Positions 18,201 through 27,530 are shown, numbered from the stretch's first letter. The stretch is 64,000 nucleotides of DNA from Lewinellaceae bacterium (GCA_020636025.1 JACJYQ010000006.1:372001-436000), one strand, 5' to 3'. Notes: a model not told the origin generated them from the sequence alone. Numbers and translations: made by a program.

Positions 18201-18673
18201 AGTTCCAGTTGTGAATTGGCCTGATTGGTCAGCTCGAGCTGAAGCGTGGAGATTTTGTCTTCGTATTTTTTGGTGATCTCCCGTTCTGCCACTCCGCGCA
18301 GCTTCAGGATCATGGAAGCCAGCTCCCCCCTTTTGCTCAGGTAAATGTGTTTGCGCAGGCTTGTATCGGAAGGAATGATCGTGTTTAGTGCGTCGATGTT
18401 CACCACCTCCATTTCCGGGTAGGTGATGCGCAATTGTGTTTGCTCTCCTGCAGATTTGTTGAAATAGGAAAGGGTGAAGTTTCCACCGTCAAATGACCGC
18501 GCCGGGTTGGCCGATTCGGCTTCAATGGTAGCGTTGTCGAGATATATCCGTTTGCCGGTATTGGTCTTGCTGTTTTGCACGGCAATACGACCTTTCAGGT
18601 AAGCCCTTTGACTGAAAGCAGATTGACAGGCAAGGAATAAAAGCAGGAAGAAGAGTAAAGCTTTGTTTGTCAT
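15239..18673 (-). CDS. Exported helical-repeat (TPR-like) protein, 1144 residues
   Basis: A large exported protein with a signal peptide MTNKALLFFLLLFLACQSAF ending SQ, a ~90-residue beta domain (RAYLKGRIAVQNSKTNTGKR) similar to the carboxypeptidase-like or PEGA-like domain put before helical repeats, a coiled coil around residues 115-190 (many E/K/Q/L heptads), and then about 900 residues of TPR/Sel1-like helical pairs. No enzyme motif is seen. The ATG at 18673 is preferred over 18802 because it begins a clean signal peptide, and a near-consensus AATATTTG promoter element lies at 18715-18722 on this strand. Likely a periplasmic scaffold; partner unknown. Confidence 0.75.
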   Translation of the reverse strand: MTNKALLFFLLLFLACQSAFSQRAYLKGRIAVQNSKTNTGKRIYLDNATIEAESANPARSFDGGNFTLSYFNKSAGEQTQLRITYPEMEVVNIDALNTIIPSDTSLRKHIYLSKRGELASMILKLRGVAEREITKKYEDKISTLQLELTNQANSQLELEEERDEAIRHFKDLAKKLARINLDDANDAVQQAYQLFEKGDIEMADKKMEAIDIGNTVHELTDKIKLGEKLTREAKADLQDFFATVVPLKMGIKYSKLDFKSVDKIYEDILINSDTLNIDFNIEAALYYLSQSKPGKAFPILLKTASLCKDDLKKQAYLNYLLSSTAFTSSQVDKMLLYGRASCDQYGKLARLDPDKYTPILAILKVWLGVAEGFSKNMEASEAATNEGVALMEQLCQKDSLKYEPMLAWAMSAHMTNFDLERSTKVESMFRKLSVREPEVYEPYLAFVLFQKALALMYGADGGVSRKKELETCMQEAFALAKSQFSKIKATTPKVNVLIAAPDSLMPFREILGNSDSRTNIILSTMGLMSSISLWIFNTPDPESHLWQSSKQTLELAVKKSRELANDNPDRFIGNYAEFVTILGLIDLREQHFEEAFKKLELGYQALVAPYQDEPQAYGLIMATNRVYYYTGQATYYGAKDAFYGGMDKDSMELLYQFCVEQLKNYPNVPMLDQQITLMDEWHECLQRKTSRETILLRAFQETRILRSVALERKDNEDYNRNVEMGIKFLDRLYEDYKLPDDGILLLTEYNNWLDRLDPKSEPFYVYSVKRVELQEQLLLQIYDPTLVSSLAANCGNLSWNRILVGEYKTAIDFAKMGMDYDPDQTWIMTNLALATFLTGDEDGGIRLYAEFANKPYQIDSSKLFKDFFLADIDVLLAGNPKNKELVSLRKKIARDKYPKGIAEQISRVNAANAIFDEAVELASTDGEGATQKIVEATEEFKSIVSEAWFAQSFKPDIQVVFSKLALCNLLQDKEMTDVAEFPFPELVFEVIDHENTALEKILRQYPTLDYSIFAIKYYVLVSMDKYIIAYNPGNDHFKTILLKLYGNLATTLVLSQSYSDALDSAKEGLELSPENGWLYSIMALAHACAGDTDDAIAIYREWKDKAYFNSDFETYKDRFAFDLKKVKGLEIEVPEYEQLMKLLE

Positions 18674-18909
18674 TTTTACAGGTTGGGAGTGATTGCATCG
18701 GCAGCGGGGAACTGCAAATATTTGGAATTCCTGGCAGGGGAGGGAAATGATTTTAGGAAAAATGGGGATTGAGTGTACAAAAAGGCGATTACCTGTATAC
18801 ACCTGCCAATTTCAGGCGTGCGGTTAAATCGGAGGAGGGATGTGTGTTGTTTTTGATGGTGCCAAAGGAGGTGGAGATTTTGTGAGTGAGGGTTGAGTTC
18901 CGTTTGTTT

Positions 18910-20360
18910 TTACCTCTTCAATGCTTCGGCTTTTTCCAGCACCCAATGCCACTCTGCAACATGTTTATTTTCCCTGATTCGTTTTGCCACACGATCAGAT
19001 CGGGCTTTGTCTCCCGGCACTGAGGCAACCAATTGATATAAAAAATTGATAAAAGAGGTTTGCCCTTCTCGTAAGATATCAGGGAGCACTTTTCTGGCGG
19101 TTCGACTTAGATATGCCTTAAATGCATCAAGCTTGAATTGCAATAATTCAGAGCCAAGCTCATAATAAACCATTATTTCCAGACGCTTACCTAATAAGAA
19201 AAATTCGATATAAGGAGAATTATCGGGTAGGATATCTAAACACTCTGCGAACTCACCCATGGCAAACAGATATCGGGCTTTGGTAAACCGATAGATATCG
19301 CTGTCTTCATTTTCACCGTGGAGACAGTTTTTGTTTTCTTCTAATATTTCCAGTGCCCATTCAAACTCCTTGACCAATGTTGCGGTCATAATTATGCTTA
19401 AATATCGGTTTGGTGTTAATCTGCCTTCATAGTGTAAATATCCACGTTTCAGATTATCTCGGATTAGTTCATAGTGCAAATGGTAAGTATCATAGTTTTC
19501 CCGATCGGTCCGAATAACTAGTACTGCAAAATTTCTGAGGTAGGTATAAAATTCTTGAAGTGTTTCATCATCAAGTTTCGGTTCATATGTCTTTAACAAG
19601 TTAAACAGGGCTCTGATATCAGAAGACTCAAGCGACTCTTTTCTCATAGCCTTGAAAATCTCAAGGTTGATTTTAAGTTGCTCTGAATCTTCCAGACAAC
19701 GTTCCGGCACTTGAAGATTTTCTATTTGTTCCTGGATAAACTCAGGTGTTTCCAATTTGGCTACCTTCAATTGCAAAAGATAGCGACTAAGCAAGGTAAC
19801 TTTTCTGATCTGATAATACATCTCCGTGGCATGGAGGACATTGGGAATATTTATATCTCCTCGATATTGATTTTCAATGCTCTCGACATAATGGATTGCT
19901 GTTTCGAGTTGAAATTGCTGATGAAAATGGATTGCATTTTTGCCGGGGCTTGCTCCTGCATCTGAATAAGACGGGTCATTGATTGTTTGTACTTCCCCTC
20001 TAACCCTTTAACCCTGGCAATTTCAGCAAAATCAAAAGTCTGGTAGAATTCATTCTGCTCACGGAAATAATATTTGGCAAGCAAATACTGGCGGATGAGT
20101 TTTTGGGCTTCAACGAATACCTTTTCCAGCTTGCCGCTTACAGGTTTTTCATCCTGAAATAAGGCTGAATAAACGTTTGTTTTTTCAAGGTTGTCATCTG
20201 GGTTATGCTCTAGATAATCAACACAGACTCCAATTAATGGTTCAACATACGCACGCATCCTTCCTGCATTGAAAAATGGAATTGTCGCAAAATGCATCAC
20301 CTCGCTCCTTTCTTCTTCATTCAAGGCCCTGATCATCTCAAACAATTGGGTATTAACCAT
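18910..20360 (-). pseudogene. Frameshifted ~483-residue helical protein
   Basis: Two adjacent minus-strand frames, 20360-19851 and about 19870-18910, together make one sensible protein. The first begins MVNTQLFEMIRALNEEERSE and runs out at a TAA at 19851; the other frame continues DINIPNVLHATEMYYQIRK without a gap. The total span of 1451 bases is one short of a multiple of three, so a single base is missing near 19850-19875. No X-XXY-YYZ slippery heptamer is visible in the overlap, so programmed frameshifting is unlikely. The protein is all-helical, without signal peptide or known motif, and belongs by appearance to a cytoplasmic family of Saprospira-type bacteria with unknown function. Real decay and sequence error are both possible, because the two following genes are broken the same way. 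Confidence 0.7.
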
Positions 20361-20465
20361 ATATTGGCTTGGAATTTAAAACTAAAACTGTAACTTTTTT
20401 TCTGACTCTAAGGAATGACCTTTGCACAAATAATACATCCTCAATTCAAACAAAATTCAATCGTC

Positions 20466-21635
20466 ATGGAAATTGTAAAGCGTTTTGTAATTCTTTTTTG
20501 TGTGTTTCAATGCACATTCCTTTCAGTATCGGCTTCTAATGAGTCCTCAGAATTCCACGAAAATGAAACCAACCCAGCAAATTGTGAACTGCCACCACCG
20601 GATAGTTTTCATATAATAAGCAGAAGCTCTGAGCTTATTGAACTGGCCTGGAATCCAATTTCTGTTGACGCCATTCACACACTTAAAGCATATACCAGAC
20701 CGGATAGTAGTAGTGCCTGGGAGCTATTTGGTGAGTACTCATGACTTACCTGGAAGTACATTTTCACTTTCTGGTCCAGGATTGGGACAGAATTGCCGTT
20801 TGTTGTTATATACTAATTGTGGTTTTGGGGAACCGAGCATTTATCCAGCCGTTCTGGAGCTTGATAAAATTATCATTGATCTAGTGGTTGGCGGTCGTAT
20901 TCCAATCAACCCTGTTCCTGTATCTTGTACTCGGGTAAATCTGGATAATCATGATTGGGTTGGTTTAAAGTGATTGAGAATATCCCTGGAAGCTTATTTC
21001 CTGAAGGGTTTTATTTGAAATAATAAAAACTGGAAAGGATCACCTTGCAAATAAATCGAATATTACCAAATAACGTAATTGTAGCAGCAGATCAAGATCA
21101 TATCTACCCTTCGGATCCTAGTGATTTAATTAGGATATACGATGATGCATTTAGAGTTGTAAAAATTCTACCAACAGGTGGGTTCTTTGATGTCAGAGTC
21201 GTATTGAAGTAAAATTTTATCAACCAGGTAATAAAATTGACATTTGCATAAAAAACGAAGTCCCAAAATGGAATAGCAATTTTTAATATACAAGTTTTAG
21301 TGGCTGAGGAGACTGAAGAATCCCTGAATCCCAAATCAACATATTCACTTTTTTACTCCCAAGAACATTTAAAGAAAACAAATATTATTATTTTCAATAG
21401 TCCATTTTCTTCCAACCTGATAATTTTTGCTTCAGATTTTTTTTAAAGAAGGCTCAGATGTTGACATCATCATTCGAAACTTAAATGGACAAATAGTTGA
21501 CAAAAATGAAAGTCCAGTTTTTACAAGGATAAACTATCATATGAAGTTGGAAATTTAGCTGAAGGATTATATATTATAGAAAATAAGCAAGAATCGATAA
21601 TTAATACGTTAAAAGTTATCAAAATCAACAACTAA
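20466..21635 (+). pseudogene. Degraded T9SS-exported fibronectin-III-like protein
   Basis: The frame opens with a good signal peptide (MEIVKRFVILFCVFQCTFLS) and a fibronectin type III-like start (PPPDSFHIISRSSELIELAW). It shifts near 20735, continues as THDLPGSTFSLSGPGLGQNC to about 20970, shifts again near 20968 (VIENIPGSLFPEGFYL), and ends with a recognisable T9SS sorting domain split by further shifts: NLNGQIVDKNESPVF and YEVGNLAEGLYIIEN, then LKVIKINN and TAA at 21633-21635. At least four single-base indels are needed, yet the amino acids in each segment remain sensible. No intact product can be made from this sequence as given. Confidence 0.75.
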
Positions 21636-21756
21636 CAAATGGCTAATTTTATGAAATATTAATCTTGGATGCATCTGAAAACACCTGCTTGACTTAAATG
21701 GTTTTTTAATCCTCCGCAGAATTTTTTCAAATTTAAACGTATTCAACAGTAATGAA

Positions 21757-23305
21757 ATGAAACGATTTATCATTTTTTTTTTTAATTTTTTTAAAAAACT
21801 ACAGCCTCACCGCTCAACCGTCTCTCCAATGGCAAAAAAAGCATTGGGGGAAGTAACTTAGAAGATGCCAAATCGGTTAAACAAACAAAAGATGGCGGAT
21901 ATATTGTTTGCGGGAACTAGACTCTAATGATTTTGATTTCACAGGCAACCACGGAGTCTCTGATGCCTGTATAATAAACTAGATCAGACAGGATCTTTTG
22001 AATGGACCAAACTCCTCGGAGGTAGGTAATGATCTTGCTAATGACATTATCCAGACGCCTGACGGTGGATATATTATGGTTGGAAAAACTTATTCAGATG
22101 ATGGAGATGTTGATGGATTTTCATGGTGGGTTTGACGCCTGGGTGGTTAAATTAAACAATTGGGAACAGTTGAATGGCAAAAAGCGTTAGGAGGTACTGG
22201 AACAGATGAAGCCAGAGCAATAGAATTAACGATGGATGGAGGATATATTCTAGCAGCACGAACCGATTCTGATGATGGTGACGTTGATGGCACTCACAAT
22301 GGGAGTTTTGATTATTGGATAGTAAAAGTAAGATAGCAACGGGTAAATAGTTTGGCAAAAATCTCTGGGAGGTAACAATAAAGATGAAATCTGGTCTGTA
22401 AGGAAACACATCTGATGGAGGATATATTTTTGCGGTGAATCATGGTCTAATGATGGTGATGTATCAGGGGCTCATGGTAATATTGATATTTGGGTTGTAA
22501 AAACAGATAGCCTGGGCACGATAGAATGGGCAGAATGCTCTTGGAGGCTCAGGCGCGGACATAGGATGCACAGTTGAAGAATCTGTAGATGGCTATTATG
22601 TAACCGGACTTGCAGGATCTACTGATGGTGATATTACAAGTCATCATGGGTTTATAGATGGCTGGATATTAAACTGGAGCAAAACGGCGAGAATTGTTTG
22701 GCAAAAGAGCGCTAGGTGGTTCTGCTTCAGATTGGTTGTTTAGTGGAATTTTAGCCTCAGATGGCAGTTATTTAGCAGCAGGTATTACGTCATCCAATGA
22801 TGGAGATGTGTTCAATAATTATGGCCAAAAAGACCTTTGGATAGTTAAACTGGATTCAAGCGGAGAAGTCTCATGGCAAAAATGTTTAGGCGGGTCATTA
22901 GGAGATGGGGGCTCGAGTATATCAAAAACAAACGATGGAGGGTTTATTCTAGCAGGTTATTCCTATTCCACCGACGGCGACGTCACCGAAAACAAAGGCA
23001 TTCAGGACATTTGGGTGGTCAAACTATCCCCGGAAAGCCTGGGCGCAGAATCACCATTTTCATTGATCGCGGCTGAACCTTTGGAAATTTCTCCTAATCC
23101 TGCCAGGGATTTGGTGTATTTGAATGCACCACCATTAGAGCGCGTATCCATCACAGATGTGAACGGTAAAAAGGTTGCTGGAAACCTCACTCTTTCCTCA
23201 GAAGGATATCTTGATGTTTCATTTTTAAAAAACGGTATTTACTTTTTACAGGGTATTACCAACTCAGGAAAGGTGTATATTGGAAAGGTTGTGAAAAGTG
23301 AGTAA
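21757..23305 (+). pseudogene. Frameshifted T9SS-exported DGG-repeat protein
   Basis: Restoring single bases gives a ~510-residue secreted protein: signal peptide MKRFIIFFF(L)IFLKNYSLTAQ, then seven or eight ~60-residue repeats of the form W-Q-K-x-L-G-G-S ... T-x-D-G-G-Y-I-x-x-G-x-x-S-x-D-G-D-V ... H-G-x-x-D-x-W-V-V-K-L-D, and a T9SS sorting domain (EISPNPARDLVYLN, GIYFLQG). Indels fall at or near homopolymers: T11 at 21772-21782 (one T short), A7 at 21834-21840 (one A extra), near 21915, 21985, 22027, an extra T near 22120, a missing T near 22162, and more to about 22680. The last 612 bases (22694-23305) are open and begin mid-repeat. Such repeat proteins are usually surface-exposed. Confidence 0.8.
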
Positions 23306-23325
23306 TAAAAGCTTTTTCATGCTTA

Positions 23326-23476
23326 CAGGAATTTCCGATATTCGATTTGTTTCGATTTCCGATTATTGATTGGATTGTTGATTTATTGACTTGCTAAATT
23401 CTCAAACTACCAAATCGAAAATTATCCATCCAATCAATAATCGGAAATCGAAACAAATCGAATATCGGAAATCCTG
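23326..23476. repeat. Long inverted repeat, 49-50 bp arms
   Basis: 23326-23375 is the reverse complement of 23428-23476 except for one extra A; the arms contain CCGATATTCGATTTGTTTCG and ATTTCCGATTATTGATTGG. The 52-base loop has no feature. The whole sits between the T9SS pseudogene stop and mnmD. It would form a very strong cruciform or RNA hairpin. Confidence 0.8.
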
Positions 23477-23488
23477 AACCACAAGCGT

Positions 23489-24151
23489 ATGCCCATCTTC
23501 ACCACACAGGACGGCTCTCACACCATCATCGCAGAAAAATTTGGCGTTTCCTACCATTCCAAGTACGGCGCTATTACCGAGTCGGAGCATGTGTTTATAA
23601 AGGCCGGCCTGTATCTTAAAGCCGCCGACAAAAAAGAATTGTCAATTCTTGAAGTAGGCTTTGGCACTGGACTAAACGCATTTATGACCTGGCTGGAAGC
23701 CGAACGACTTCAACTTATGGTGAAATTCCACAGCATAGAAGCCTATCCCATAACCCTGGAAGAATGCGAGGCATTAAACTTTGCAGAACAATTGAATGTA
23801 CCCGATCGACAGGCAGATTTCATCAACATGCACAAAAGCTCTTGGGAACAGAATATTCAATTATCTGGAAGTTTCAGCCTGTATAAAACCCAATCATTGC
23901 TGGAAGACTACAGTACTCAGGAAAAATTCGATATCGTTTACTTTGACGCCTTTGGTCCGGGCGCACAGCCAGAACTCTGGACCGAGAACATATTCGTCAA
24001 GATGTACGACTGTCTGAAACCCGGCGGAATTCTGGTTACGTTTTGTGCACAAGGTGAATTCAAACGAACCTTAAAAAAAGCAGGCTTTGAAGTGGAAAGA
24101 CTGGAAGGTCCTCCCGGAAAGCGGGAGATGACACGGGCGAAGAAACAATAA
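23489..24151 (+). CDS. mnmD: tRNA 5-methylaminomethyl-2-thiouridine methyltransferase MnmD
   Basis: A 220-residue single-domain enzyme matching the methyltransferase half of MnmC (MnmC2/DUF752 family), which uses S-adenosylmethionine to finish the mnm5 modification of wobble uridine 34 in tRNA. Visible features are the N-terminal SKYGAITESEHVFIKAGL block, the SAM-binding glycine loop EVGFGTGLNAF, and the catalytic region VYFDAFGPGAQPELWTE followed by PGGILVTFCAQGEFKR. The flavin-dependent MnmC1 half is absent, as in most Bacteroidota. Length is normal. A small membrane protein gene follows after 12 bases. Confidence 0.9.
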   Translation: MPIFTTQDGSHTIIAEKFGVSYHSKYGAITESEHVFIKAGLYLKAADKKELSILEVGFGTGLNAFMTWLEAERLQLMVKFHSIEAYPITLEECEALNFAEQLNVPDRQADFINMHKSSWEQNIQLSGSFSLYKTQSLLEDYSTQEKFDIVYFDAFGPGAQPELWTENIFVKMYDCLKPGGILVTFCAQGEFKRTLKKAGFEVERLEGPPGKREMTRAKKQ

Positions 24152-24163
24152 CAGAGATTTGAT

Positions 24164-24775
24164 ATGAAAAGAAAGAAGTCCATATCTATTTTGCTTGGCC
24201 TATTTATCCTGGCTTGGTTTTTTCAATATTTTCTATGTTATATATCAAACTTGTATTTTATCACATCATTAATTGCACTTGCGACATGGTTTTTCTTATT
24301 GGGAGTCGTAGTGTATAATCTGATCAAAATAATTTTAAAATCGAACAAAGATTATTTTAGTTTCCTTTTTTTAGGCATAATAACTATTACCTTATACATC
24401 ACTTACGAGCACCCTTATGGGATTATTAATTGGGAAAAATTTGAAGGCGAGAGCTTTCTCGAAGCTAATTACCTGGGTACGGTAAATTGCTTAACCAAGA
24501 TTCAATTAAAGGCCAAAAACAGATTCAAATACTCCAGCTACTGTTTCAACAAGGTCTTCTACTTTGGCACTTATCAAATAAAGAATAACACGATTAATTT
24601 CAAGTTGGAGGAGGAAACCAGGTTTTTGGATACAAATGGTTATGCTATACTACATAAAGACTATGCAGATACAACGAAGTATGCTTACATAAGTCTATTC
24701 AAAAATCCTAAGGCAAAAAGAAGCATGCCCATGCGCATTAAGAAAATTGATCTGAAAAGCTTACGTATAAAATAA
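24164..24775 (+). CDS. Unrecognised small membrane protein
   Basis: A 203-residue protein with three hydrophobic helices in the first ~90 residues (about 8-30, 34-57 and 67-80) and a soluble C-terminal domain that is positively charged and strand-rich. No motif or family was recognised. It begins 12 bases after mnmD, so it is probably cotranscribed, but nothing links it functionally to tRNA modification. Its A/T-rich codon use differs from the neighbouring genes, which could indicate recent acquisition or weak constraint. Confidence 0.6.
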   Translation: MKRKKSISILLGLFILAWFFQYFLCYISNLYFITSLIALATWFFLLGVVVYNLIKIILKSNKDYFSFLFLGIITITLYITYEHPYGIINWEKFEGESFLEANYLGTVNCLTKIQLKAKNRFKYSSYCFNKVFYFGTYQIKNNTINFKLEEETRFLDTNGYAILHKDYADTTKYAYISLFKNPKAKRSMPMRIKKIDLKSLRIK

Positions 24776-24784
24776 ATAATCATG

Positions 24785-24945
24785 GCTAGTGCCATTCCCC
24801 GAAGGGGTAAATCCCATAACGTAGGGTGAAGCCCTACGGAATCGGCACCAAAATCAAATAAGCCCTGAAAGGGTGAAATCAAAGATTTATAATGATCTCA
24901 CTCTTTCAGGGCTCTATGTGATGGGCACGCTGGTTTTAATGGGCT
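24785..24945. repeat. Nested palindromic repeat, GCCCTGAAAGGG type
   Basis: GCCCTGAAAGGGTGAAATC is mirrored downstream by TCACTCTTTCAGGGCTC; outer arms include CCCCGAAGGGG and GTAGGGTGAAGCCCTAC. The same inner arms and a comparable outer arm recur at 56500-56715. It occupies the gap between convergent genes. Confidence 0.7.
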
Positions 24946-24975
24946 ACACTCATTGCTGAGGGATATCGTATCACA

Positions 24976-26550
24976 TCACTGTTTCACAAACCGCCCTAAA
25001 TACCGCTCATCCCCATCAGTCTCAACCTCTACCACATATACGCCTAGCGCCAAATCAGCCACCGAAACCTCCTCGCGATAAATACCCGGCGCTGACTCTA
25101 TCTTGTCTGCAAGTGTCCGCACAACGCGGCCCGATTGATCAATGACCCGAATTTGACAAGTCGACTTTGATGCCAACTCAAACTCCAGTCGCACATAATC
25201 GTTCGCCGGATTCGGAGAAATTTTCATGGGTAAAGGCTCAGACGCAGACCCGACGAAGGGCAATCCGGAACTCAGCAAAGTACTGTCCAAAACGATGTTT
25301 TCATCACCCGGCTGATAATCCATATAAGCGAAATACACCAGCATCATTTCATCAGTAGTAGCTTCTCCCTGCACAACTGTTTGAGGGGGGAAACTCGGCT
25401 GATTTGGATTGTTATCGGTGTTGTCGTAAGTGGCGTAGGCATGCAATTTTGTGCCAAACGGTATCTTCAATACTTTCTGGAAATAGTAGGCGCCCTGCCA
25501 GTGAAAATCCCAGTCATTAATCCGAATTCCCCGGATGGTATCCTGTTGTGGCGTAATACCGAAAACTTCGATTTTTCGTCCAATCAAATGCATGTGTGGC
25601 GCTACATTTATTACCGAAACATTCTGAAATACATTGAACTGCGCATGGTACTCCTTAATGGTATTCGGTGGAATATTCAATGGTCCATTTTCCAGTGACA
25701 GTGGTGTGTGGTTCAGAACGGGAGCCAGCTTCACTTCCCGTATTCCCTGGTTTTGCGGCGTGAAGAAAAAGTTCAGCTTGGTCTGATCGCTCATGCCCGT
25801 TGTCCCCGCCGGATAATGCATCTGAACAATAAGATCCGCACCGGGAGTAAGTTTAATCCCCATAAATGGCGGCAATAACAGCGTGCGGGCTCCGGGAACC
25901 CAGGCGCCCACCAATCGGGCTCCGTTTACGCCCGGGCCGCCAAAATTGACATAACCCGGTTCGGGTGTTTGCGCATCCAGTATTTTGGCCTGTCCGGTGG
26001 TATCTTCATACACCAAAATATGATGCACCACTTCATGGTTTCCGGGTATGGCTTCCAGTCCTCGCAAATAGGCAGCCTGATTTAGTCCATTGGGTATTAC
26101 AAAGCATCGGTACTCATCCTCGGTGGCTGTAACGGTGAAAAAAGGTGTCACCAGTACATGGTCGGGAGTTCCCACCTCAGAGTCATCGCTGAAAATGGGT
26201 GTCGGTGGTGCGTCTGCCAGATTGCCGGGAGGAGCTCCGCCATCTACCCATTCGCTGATTTTCTGAATTTGTACATCGCTGAGCAGGTTTTCCTGGGCAA
26301 AGTGCCGGTAAGACGGGTCCGGTTTCCAGGGCGGCATAATGCGCTCGGTAGTGTTGTATTGAATACCGTATCGATTGCTAAAAGCATTGTCGTAGCCTAT
26401 CAGGGAAAAGTGACCAAGACCGCCATCACGATGGCATTTTGCACAGTTTTCATAGAGGATTGGCGCAATATCAGTCGCCCAGTTTACCTGAGAAAAAATT
26501 GGCGATTGAAGAAATAGCAGGCATGCCAACAGTAGGGTTTTGTTCGTCAT
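24976..26550 (-). CDS. T9SS-exported cytochrome c / PHM-like monooxygenase fusion
   Basis: A 524-residue secreted protein in three parts. After the signal peptide, residues ~25-105 carry one c-type haem motif CAKCH with the downstream Met ligand region RIMPPWKPDP. Residues ~130-425 resemble the copper type II ascorbate-dependent monooxygenase fold (peptidylglycine/dopamine monooxygenase): HEVVHHILVYED (His pair), QMHYPAGTTG (H-x-x ... Met ligand region) and VAPHMHLIGRKIEVFG. The end is a T9SS sorting domain (KISPNPANDYVRLEF, GVYVVEVETDG). It could be an extracellular copper oxidase/monooxygenase fed by the fused cytochrome; the substrate is unknown. The gene is monocistronic, followed by a repeat-filled gap. 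Confidence 0.8.
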   Translation of the reverse strand: MTNKTLLLACLLFLQSPIFSQVNWATDIAPILYENCAKCHRDGGLGHFSLIGYDNAFSNRYGIQYNTTERIMPPWKPDPSYRHFAQENLLSDVQIQKISEWVDGGAPPGNLADAPPTPIFSDDSEVGTPDHVLVTPFFTVTATEDEYRCFVIPNGLNQAAYLRGLEAIPGNHEVVHHILVYEDTTGQAKILDAQTPEPGYVNFGGPGVNGARLVGAWVPGARTLLLPPFMGIKLTPGADLIVQMHYPAGTTGMSDQTKLNFFFTPQNQGIREVKLAPVLNHTPLSLENGPLNIPPNTIKEYHAQFNVFQNVSVINVAPHMHLIGRKIEVFGITPQQDTIRGIRINDWDFHWQGAYYFQKVLKIPFGTKLHAYATYDNTDNNPNQPSFPPQTVVQGEATTDEMMLVYFAYMDYQPGDENIVLDSTLLSSGLPFVGSASEPLPMKISPNPANDYVRLEFELASKSTCQIRVIDQSGRVVRTLADKIESAPGIYREEVSVADLALGVYVVEVETDGDERYLGRFVKQ

Positions 26551-26559
26551 AATTTTTTG

Positions 26560-26600
26560 AATTAGCTCATTAGCTAATGGGATGATTAGCTATTATTTAA
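26560..26600. repeat. TTAGCTAAT palindromic repeat, copy 1
   Basis: TTAGCTCATTAGCTAATGGG with a following TTAGCTATTATTT, just upstream of the minus-strand monooxygenase start. The same TTAGCTAAT/TGATAAT family is found at 30794, 33186, 53094, 54566 and 58760. Confidence 0.65.
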
Positions 26601-26611
26601 TTGGTATGAAA

Positions 26612-27394
26612 TTACTTATTTGATTGGATTCGATTGTGAATTATTTCCACCTTCTCTGCGCTATCGGTTCGCAATGTACCACAAATCTTGTCCCAAATGG
26701 TGAAATACAAACCATAGTTGCCTGTAAAACGCTCGTGGTGCAGGTTGTGATAAACACCGGAATTTATCCATTTACCCAATGGATTTCTGTAACTGCTTTT
26801 AGGGAACAATTCATAGCCTAAGTGTCCATAGACATTAAACAGCAGCATGATAAACACAAATCCCAGAAAAGCATAAGGATGCAAAGGCATCACCAGAAAC
26901 AAAATAGGAATGATCCCGGCCTCTACCAAAGCTTCCAGCGGATGGAAGGCAAACGCCGCCCAGGGAGAAGGATTCACCGAACGGTGATGTGTGAGATGCA
27001 CTTTCCGATAAATAACCGGCAAATGCATGAACCGATGTGCCCAGTAAAAATAGGTGTCGTGAATAATTACGGTAAGTCCAATGCTTATCCAAAACCAGGT
27101 CAAAGAGTAGGCATGAATATCGCTGTAATACTGCGTGTATTCTCTGAACGGCGTACCAATACACAACCACACACTAAATCCGAAAATAAAGGATGTAATC
27201 GCAGAATAGGTTATCTCGCGACGGTAATCAGCACTGCGGGGAAATTGCTCTTGTATTTTCCGGTAAATCCAGTCTCTTCTTTTCCACACATAGAAAATAA
27301 AGAAAGCAGCACCCGCCATAATGAAATAGCGGAGAAATATAATGAAAGGAACAATGGCCCATTGAATACCGCTGAATTTACTGGGATCGAGCAT
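26612..27394 (-). CDS. Sterol desaturase / fatty acid hydroxylase family protein
   Basis: A 260-residue integral membrane di-iron enzyme of PF04116. The histidine clusters are complete: HDTYFYWAHRFMH, HLTHHRSVNPSPWAAFAFHP and HNLHHERF near the C-terminus, spaced as in C-5 sterol desaturases and fatty acid or carotenoid hydroxylases. About four to five membrane segments surround them. It would use O2 and electrons to hydroxylate or desaturate a lipid (fatty acid, carotenoid, ether lipid or sterol-like molecule); the exact substrate is not predictable. No redox partner is adjacent. Confidence 0.88.
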   Translation of the reverse strand: MLDPSKFSGIQWAIVPFIIFLRYFIMAGAAFFIFYVWKRRDWIYRKIQEQFPRSADYRREITYSAITSFIFGFSVWLCIGTPFREYTQYYSDIHAYSLTWFWISIGLTVIIHDTYFYWAHRFMHLPVIYRKVHLTHHRSVNPSPWAAFAFHPLEALVEAGIIPILFLVMPLHPYAFLGFVFIMLLFNVYGHLGYELFPKSSYRNPLGKWINSGVYHNLHHERFTGNYGLYFTIWDKICGTLRTDSAEKVEIIHNRIQSNK

Positions 27395-27431
27395 GTTGCC
27401 TTGGATGGGAAAGCAGCCTTTAGGTTTAATG

Positions 27432-27530
27432 GTAATTATGAATTATGAATTATGAATTATGAATCATGAATTATGATGTAGTTCAGGTCGTAGACCATTC
27501 ATAATTTATAATTCATAACTCATAATTAAA
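27432..27530. repeat. GAATTAT iterated repeat with inverted copy
   Basis: AATTATGAATTATGAATTAT at 27432-27477 is mirrored by ATTCATAATTTATAATTCAT at 27498-27525. Similar arrays are at 27776-27806 and 41783-41856. They sit in the 27395-27867 gap. Confidence 0.7.

Noticed and set aside
19850..19875. Programmed -1 frameshift in the helical-protein gene
   Set aside because: No X-XXY-YYZ heptamer or downstream pseudoknot is visible, and neighbouring genes have random indels.
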